Below, in pieces: positions 58,659-64,000 of a stretch of DNA of 64,000 nt. The stretch comes from Zoroaster sp. YZ-2022. Taxonomy: Eukaryota > Echinodermata > Asteroidea > Forcipulatida > Zoroasteridae. The position numbers and the translations under genes were made by a program. Where the stretch lies: assembly GCA_029582265.1 (NCBI GenBank), contig CM055837.1:13534777-13598776 (forward strand). Direction: 5' to 3'. Each line of letters opens with the position of its first letter. Position 1 is the first letter of the stretch. Under the pieces are notes generated by a model. The model did not search any database, had not been told where the DNA came from, and saw only the letters and a program-made list of their open reading frames with translations.

Positions 58659-59029
58659 TATTTGATATTCTTTTGTTTTTATTGAAAGTTGGGCGGAGCT
58701 TTGCAGAGGTTGGGAGGAACAGCAGAGTAAATAACTGCCTTTGTGCCCAAATATTCATAATTTTTATAAAATATTATCACTGAGGTTTGTTTTTTTATCA
58801 GATTTATATAGAAATACCAATGACCTACTTTTTAAAAACACGTTCCTCCTTGAAAAAGTGCGCCAGTAAATGGTTAAAGTAGAGATAATTTAAAGCCTAG
58901 ACAAAGATGGATTTAAATGACAGTTTGTGATTTGGTTTTCCTTTTTCCAATATATTTTTTAAAAATGGCTTTTGAAAAAAGAGGTGATCACTCTCAAATA
59001 AAATTCTTGATTTGATTTTCGTTGTTTAG
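58659..59029. other. Intron 13, distal part
   Basis: No recognised element. Confidence 0.45.
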
Positions 59030-59192
59030 CTTGTCCAAGGCACTAGAAGAGGAGAATTGGTCATTTGTGGATGACTCAGATCCCCATGGTAACCGCAAGA
59101 AGTATTACATCAATGTCTGCAGACCCATCAATCCTGTCAAGGGCTGTGGTGCTTTTGCCGGAATATGTCAAACAGAGTTCAGTAATGACCAG
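59030..59192 (+). CDS. IGF2R: IGF2R exon 14: middle of domain 6
   Basis: Acceptor GATTTTCGTTGTTTAG; the first base completes a Ser codon. Residues 817-871 include KKYYINVCRPINPV and GICQ. Domain 6 has the Gln but lacks a Glu at the position before its partner Tyr (Val instead, exon 16), so it is probably not a full ligand site. Donor CAG|GTTTGT, phase 0. A TTAA element starts 41 bases after the donor. Confidence 0.96.
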
Positions 59193-59232
59193 GTTTGTTT
59201 CAAAGCAAAACAGGAATTCCATGTGTTCTTTT

Positions 59233-59512
59233 TTAACTTTAACTACCCCAAAACCTTCAAAATCCATACCCTGATTTTTGCCTAATTTTGTCTGATTTTG
59301 CCTGGATTTTGATGGATTCGGTACTCCACAGTATAGCCCAGTGCTTTGTTGGATTCAGGACTGTGTATAGCCAAGCCATGGATGCTTTGCATTTGCTACT
59401 GTACCAATTCCATAAAAGTCCAACAATTAGGGTACCTTTTTACTGCATGTTGATGGATTTGGGCCGATTTGGGATGGTTTCTAGCCAAAATGCTTAGGCG
59501 GGTTAGGATTAA
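59233..59512 (+). mobile_element. TTAA-flanked element, worn left end
   Basis: TTAA at 59233-59236 and 59509-59512. The right end ggtttctagccaaaatgctt then aggcgggttaggattaa is shared with 33501-34126 and 39340-39649. The core repeats ttttgatggattcgg words. Confidence 0.7.
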
Positions 59513-59599
59513 TGTTGTTTGACAGTTTGCGGTGGGACCTTCAAAGCTGGCCACATTGAACAGGTGGCCATTTTATTGAGGTGGTCACAGTAGCAGGTT

Positions 59600-60092
59600 A
59601 GACTGTAGATGTCCTAGTTTAAGATGGACACAGTGACTGAAAATTACTGGCTCATTTATGCAGCAGCAATGGTAATATGACCTTATCGTGTGGGGAATTA
59701 TTTTCAGTCACCGAGTTAATCCAAAACAAGCACTCCGATTCCATGCCCTGTTGGTCGTGACGATACTGCTCATTTAAAGGGAATACAATTTTGACACTGG
59801 TCTTGGGTTGTGGTCACGGGTGATAATGTGACCTCTCCAAAATGCAAGGTCCATTGTCACCCGTTGCCAAGAACCATTGGTCTTAAAAGGGCAGTATCGT
59901 CACAATCAGCAGACTTTCAACAGGGCATGCAATCGTTGTCATAGTTTAAGATGAACACAGTGACTGAAAATTACTGGCTCATTTATGCAGCAGTAACGGT
60001 AATATGACCTGATCATATGGGGTATTATTTTCCGTCACGGAGTAAATCTAAAACTAGCAATCCGATTCCATGCCCTGTAGTCATTAGCCTCC
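59600..60092. repeat. Two fragments of the agggacaatatc MITE
   Basis: 59600-59780 and 59886-60085 both contain gatgaacacagtgactgaaa-type text, tttatgcagcagcaatggta and ccatgccctgt. They are parallel copies with intervening sequence. Confidence 0.75.
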
Positions 60093-60225
60093 ATGCAGGA
60101 AAGGAGTTTTTATTCCCTTATCAATGATAATGTTGGAAAGGAGTCCACTTACCAAACAATATTGAAATTTTCAAAAAAGAAATAAGGGAAAACAAAATGT
60201 GACATTCATATTTGTTTCACTACAG

Positions 60226-60384
60226 GAGAGCGTGACCATCACCTCCATGGGTGTCCCCAAGTCCAAGCCAGAGATTGAGAGTGACGGCCACCTCCTCCTA
60301 ACCTATGTTAACGGCAGTGATTGCAACAACGGAAAGAAAAAAGTAGAAAGCAGGATACATTTTAGCTGTAGGAAGGGCGCTCTG
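60226..60384 (+). CDS. IGF2R: IGF2R exon 15: end of domain 6
   Basis: Acceptor TTTGTTTCACTACAG, phase 0. Residues 872-924: ESVTITSMGVPKS, HLLLTYVNGSDC (NGS sequon) and ESRIHFSCRKGAL, the closing strand. Donor CTG|GTAAGA, phase 0. A TTAA-flanked element begins 15 bases past the end of this exon. Confidence 0.96.
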
Positions 60385-60398
60385 GTAAGAACACACAA

Positions 60399-61624
60399 TT
60401 AACCCTAACCTCCAAAATCCTCCAAAATCCTCTTTGACAAAGTGAAGGATTTTGAAGGATTGAGGTTACATGCTACATGTTCTTTGCTAAAGTGAAGGAT
60501 TTTGGAGGATTGAGGTTATTAGGGATACTTGCCTTTCCATGGTACATGTACATCCATTTTTTTAAAATCTTTTGTTTAGTATTATATTGCATTTGCTATT
60601 GTATTGTTATGCTATTGTATGATTATCTTGTTTACTGTAAAGCGCCTTGAGCACTTCTTGGTGGATATGTGCGCATTATAAATCTTCTGTATTATTATTA
60701 TTATTATCCATGTTTGTTGTAGTGATTGCAAGGTCAGTGCTTGGGTCAGTGGACACTGTTTATTGCTCCATGCATGCAGGGAGGGTCCCTGGCCATGTAC
60801 ATGTATCACAGATTAGAAACACATTTGTGCATACATGTCATGTGCTTGCTTTACTACTGAAGGATTTTGGAGGATTCAGGTTATGTATAAGCAAATGGGC
60901 CTAGGGAGTTAGGAAGGATTCAGGTTATGTGTAAGAAAATGGGCCTAGGGAGTTAGGAAGGATTCAGGTTATGTGTAAGCAGATGGTCCTAGGGAGTTAG
61001 GAAGGATTCAGGTTATGTGTAAGCAAATGGGCCTAGGGAGTTAGGAAGGATTCAGGTTATGTGTAAGCAGATGGTCCTAGGGAGTTAGGAAGGATTCAGG
61101 TTATGTGTAAGCAGATGGGCCTAGGGAGTTAGGAAGGATTCAGGTTATGCGTAAGCAGATGGGCCTAGGGAGTTAGGAAGGATTCAGGTTATGCGTAAGC
61201 AGATGGGCCTAGGGAGTTGGGAAGGATTCAGGTTATGTGTAAGCAGATGGGCCTAGGGAGTTGGGAAGGATTCAGGTTATATGTAAGCAGATGGGCCTAG
61301 GGAGTTGGGAAGGATTCAGGTTATGTGTAAGCAGATGGGCCTAGGGAGTTGGGAAGGATTCAGGTTATGTGGAAGCAGATGGGCCTAGGGAGTTGGGAAG
61401 GATTCAGGTTATGTGTAAGCAGATGGGCCTAGGGAGTTAGGAAGGATTCAGGTTATGTGTAAGCAGATGGGCCTAGGGAGTTGGGAAGGATTCAGGTTAT
61501 GTGGAAGCAGATGGGCCTATAGGGAGTTGGGAAGGATTCAGGTTATGTGGAAGCAAATGGGCCTAGGGAGTTGGGAAGGATTCAGGTTATATGTAAGCAG
61601 ATGGGCCTAGGGAGTTAGGGTTAA
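60399..61624 (+). mobile_element. TTAA-flanked element, type A, about 17 copies of the 44-bp unit
   Basis: TTAACCCTAACCTCC at 60399 and GAGTTAGGGTTAA ending 61624. The 44-bp units (60860-61615) vary at tgtaagcaaatg/tgtaagcagatg and gagttagg/gagttggg. A retroelement tail has inserted near 60557-60706. Starts 15 bases past the end of exon 15. Confidence 0.85.
60557..60706 (+). mobile_element. LINE/SINE 3' tail inserted in the type A element
   Basis: gcgccttgagcacttcttgg then an (att)n tail; atccat flanks both sides as a probable target duplication. Absent from the sister elements at 4250 and 18960. Confidence 0.75.
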
Positions 61625-62247
61625 ATAGTCTTTTCAGAAGCAAGGAAAAAAGGGGGACAGGGACATGTCCCACTAATCCCACAACATAATTTTGTCTAAA
61701 GGTGCTGTCATTTTTAAGAAAAGTAAAATTATTTCCAGTTGGAAAAGTATACTTTTTCCTAAATGCTAGTTGGAATGAAAATGAAATATCTGAATGCATT
61801 TATACTATTTTTCTGTTAATGACACAATATAATAATAGGAGTAAAGGTTTGTGATAAGACCACATATCAATCTCACTTAGTGACAGTTGAGATATGAGTT
61901 GCACGATAAGGTTCTTTTCAGAACCTGTACCGATCAGCTTCGCAATAGTTGAGATAAACACATGGTGTTACGGCAAACTGAAACAAAATCTCTGAGGAGT
62001 TGTGCTAATTGCTCGTTCTGAGAAGAACCGGTGGTGAGTTATCTCAAGAGATTGTTATATGATCCTATCGCAAACCTTACTCCCACTGTTCTTCCACCAT
62101 AGTAATCTAAAACTTTCACAGATTTGGTTTTTAAATGAATATCTTGATACAAAGAGAGAAGGCATACTTGTAAGAGCAGTTTTGCCAACATTACCAATGT
62201 TACCCTGTTATTAATATTGTAACTTTGACCTGATTTTTTTTTCTCAG
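61625..62247. other. Intron 15, distal part
   Basis: 61860-62010 carries degenerate ctcacttagtgacagttgag / ggttcttttcagaacctg text of the module at 5743 and 30580. Otherwise unassigned. Confidence 0.5.
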
Positions 62248-62457
62248 GGGAGTTCCCCAAGGCTCCTGGAAAAGGTCAACGATTGTCTGTATTCATTTAT
62301 CTGGGAGACTGAGGCAGCCTGTGCTATTGACACGGCCAAGGGGGAAGACTGTACCGTGAAAGATCCCAACTCAGAGTATGTCTTCAACATGGGCACCCTA
62401 ACCAAGCCAGCAGGGAGTTTTTACAATGTTGCAGCGCCTGACGGAAGCCAATTTGAG
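62248..62457 (+). CDS. IGF2R: IGF2R exon 16: first half of domain 7
   Basis: Acceptor TGATTTTTTTTTCTCAG, phase 0. Residues 925-994 contain NDCLYSFIWETEAAC, EDCTVKDPNSEYVFNMGTL and SFYNVAAPDGSQFE. The donor GAG|GTACTT keeps phase 0, and exon 17 starts with LNICG, giving the usual F-x-LNICG strand. Confidence 0.95.
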
Positions 62458-62553
62458 GTACTTTTAGGCAAACTTGTATTCGAGTGCTGAAACCTCGAGT
62501 CCCGAGGCCTTCCAAGTGTTGAGTCTGAGTTTTGAGTCATGTACATGTTGATA

Positions 62554-62925
62554 TGGAGTGCCAAGGTCGAGCGGTTTAGTGCATCGGATTTGTGTTCTGA
62601 TGGCTGAGTCGTCAGAATGTGGGTTCGAATCCCAACCGCGACCATGGTGCTTGTGTCCTTGAGCAAGACACTTTACCATAATTGCCTCTCTCCACCCAGG
62701 GGTAAATGGGTACCTGTGAGGGCAGAGTTGGTTGTTGTGTTTGATTAGCTCTATGTGCGCTGTAATGGCAGCAATTGAGCTGTATACTCCCCAGGGAGCT
62801 GAGATGGTTTCAGGAATGATTTATGAGCCTGATGAGCGGGGGTAATAATATAATGCGCCTTGAGCACCAGTTTGGTTGATACGTGCGCTATATAAGTCCA
62901 CATTATTATAATTATTATTGTTATT
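62554..62925 (+). mobile_element. tRNA-derived SINE, family 1
   Basis: Head tggagtgccaaggtcgagcg, B box gggttcgaatcccaacc, 3' gcgccttgagcaccag, (att)n-like tail. Full length. Confidence 0.88.
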
Positions 62926-63922
62926 GAGTCAGAATCTGAGTTATAAATCAACAACAGATTACCTTGTGATATGGAACAGTGCAGGATTTTACTGAGCGAT
63001 TTAGTTTTACCATAGCCCAGGTTGGACTTCCACCTTTGTGTGCTACGGTGACGTCCAGGATTTAACCAAAAATTTGCTAATACAGAAAAATAAATATTTT
63101 GTGTAAATTCATAAATTCATAAATTGGTTAATTTTTACCTCTGTGAAGCTGCTGAAACTCGGCAGTAGAATCCCATGACCAAATACAATGCATCTCAGCG
63201 AGGTTTGCATTTCAAAATACCATTTTTACTAAGTGTTTTTAATGAAATAATCCCAAGATTTAACGTTAAAGTGTTACTTTAGGTTTGATGGCTGTTCGTC
63301 ACTTGAGCGTTACAACAAAAAATATGCCAGTGTCGGCACGGGTGCGTCAGCGTACATACGAACGTGACGAGCACACAAAAAACCTGCTGCATGGAATATT
63401 TTACGCATACCGCACATACGCAGCCGTTTTGTCGCTACACGCGTGTACGTTAAATAGACTATGAAATGACACACAACCATCGAAACTCTAGGATTTCTTC
63501 AACGTTATATCTGGATTTTCTTTAAATAAAATGACTTAGTAAAAATGATATTTTGAAATTTGAACCTTAGTGCTTGTCATTATAGTTGTTCTAGTACCGA
63601 GTTTCAGCCTCCCCACACAGGTAAGATTTCGACAATGTCACAAAAGACACTTTCTTGTGCGGCGACTGACCAGCTGGCTGATTGGACACTGTTTCAGTGT
63701 ATACGTACAGAGACAGAGTCCATATTTGGGCTAGTTTTACCAGTGCTCCAATGAAACACACAATGTTTGTTTGCATAACTCACACATCAGATTGTCATGA
63801 CTGTCTTGGGCATTTATGAATAATTTATATAAAACTACAAACTGGTTGAGAGAGAAAAAATAGGTAAAATTGGAGAGAAAAAAAAGATTTTTTTTTCATG
63901 AATTTCCAATCTCTAACTGCAG
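62926..63922. other. Intron 16, distal part
   Basis: No recognised element or coding sequence; T-rich before the exon 17 acceptor. Confidence 0.5.
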
Positions 63923-64000
63923 CTCAACATCTGCGGTAATGTAACAGGATCAGCGAGCCACTGTGGTCTGGATGAGAACAACAAGGCCCCAAGTGCCTGC
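63923..64000 (+). CDS. IGF2R: IGF2R exon 17 (partial, cut by the window edge): domain 7
   Basis: Acceptor TCTCTAACTGCAG, phase 0. Residues 995-1020 begin LNICGNVTG (NVT sequon) and run to PSAC at the last base of the window. The exon is open at the right edge, so its donor is not visible. Confidence 0.92.

Larger units (their letters stand above)
2431..64000 (+). other. IGF2R: IGF2R / CI-MPR gene, 5' portion (17 coding exons, continues past the window)
   Basis: Seventeen exons with GT/AG borders join in compatible phase into one open frame of 3060 bases, 1020 residues. The product is a type I receptor made of about 147-residue MRH-like domains, each with the pattern C-x-Y-x-F-x-W, AC, YxINVC, CQ or similar, dG-x-L-x-L-x-Y and I-x-F-x-C. 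In mammals it carries mannose-6-phosphate-tagged hydrolases from Golgi and cell surface to endosomes. Domains by residue: D1 about 38-162, D2 163-320, D3 321-468, D4 469-616, D5 617-768, D6 769-924, D7 from 925. The remaining domains, including D11 which binds IGF-II in mammals, and the membrane anchor lie outside. Identification is from family knowledge applied to the translated exons; no search was run. Confidence 0.95.

Noticed and set aside
59030..62457. Domain 6 as a third mannose-6-phosphate site
   Set aside because: It has CQ and the Arg of ESRIHFSC, but Val occupies the Glu position five residues before the Tyr, so the quartet is incomplete.

Overview
The window is spliced eukaryotic DNA: long AT-rich introns, tRNA-derived SINEs, MITEs and satellites, with no operons. 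It carries the first 17 coding exons, on the + strand, of one gene: the cation-independent mannose-6-phosphate / IGF-II receptor (CI-MPR, IGF2R). I located each exon by GT/AG borders, phase and match to the remembered CI-MPR family pattern. Together they give one uninterrupted frame of 3060 bases (1020 residues): a signal peptide, MRH-type domains 1-6 complete, and the start of domain 7. The gene runs off the right edge. The host is most likely a marine invertebrate, probably a deuterostome (echinoderm, hemichordate or cephalochordate). That is an inference from receptor similarity and repeat content, and the species is not determined.

Layout: 1-2430 is upstream non-coding DNA. Exon 1 is at 2431-2588. 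Intron 1 (13.7 kb) holds TTAA-flanked elements, two large inverted-repeat elements, an 86-bp palindrome and a 901-bp element carrying a broken THAP zinc-finger fragment. Exons 2-4 lie between 16321 and 29318; intron 3 holds a 54-bp tandem array of about 80 units split by a 2.06-kb hAT-like element. Exons 5-10 (32968-42424) are interspersed with a LINE tail, SINEs, MITEs and a local duplication carrying the 3' end of exon 8. Intron 10 contains a 9.84-kb CACTA-type element that has split a SINE and is mostly filled by a two-monomer higher-order satellite. Exons 11-17 occupy 53068-64000.

The protein is predicted to sort lysosomal hydrolases: domains 3 and 5 both keep the Gln/Arg/Glu/Tyr quartet that contacts mannose-6-phosphate in mammals, at the mammalian spacing. 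Nearly everything else is mobile or repetitive DNA.

The strongest candidate for something undescribed is a set of about 17 elements bounded by TTAA and ending in CCCTAAC, CCCTCCTA or CCCCTTG. Groups of them have unrelated but internally self-similar cores; one has an empty-site counterpart in the window, and four sit within 60 bp of a splice donor. A second candidate is the hexamer-scale insertion motif TACATGTA/TACAGTA, which appears at TA sites of otherwise matching repeat copies and looks like Tc1/mariner excision footprints.
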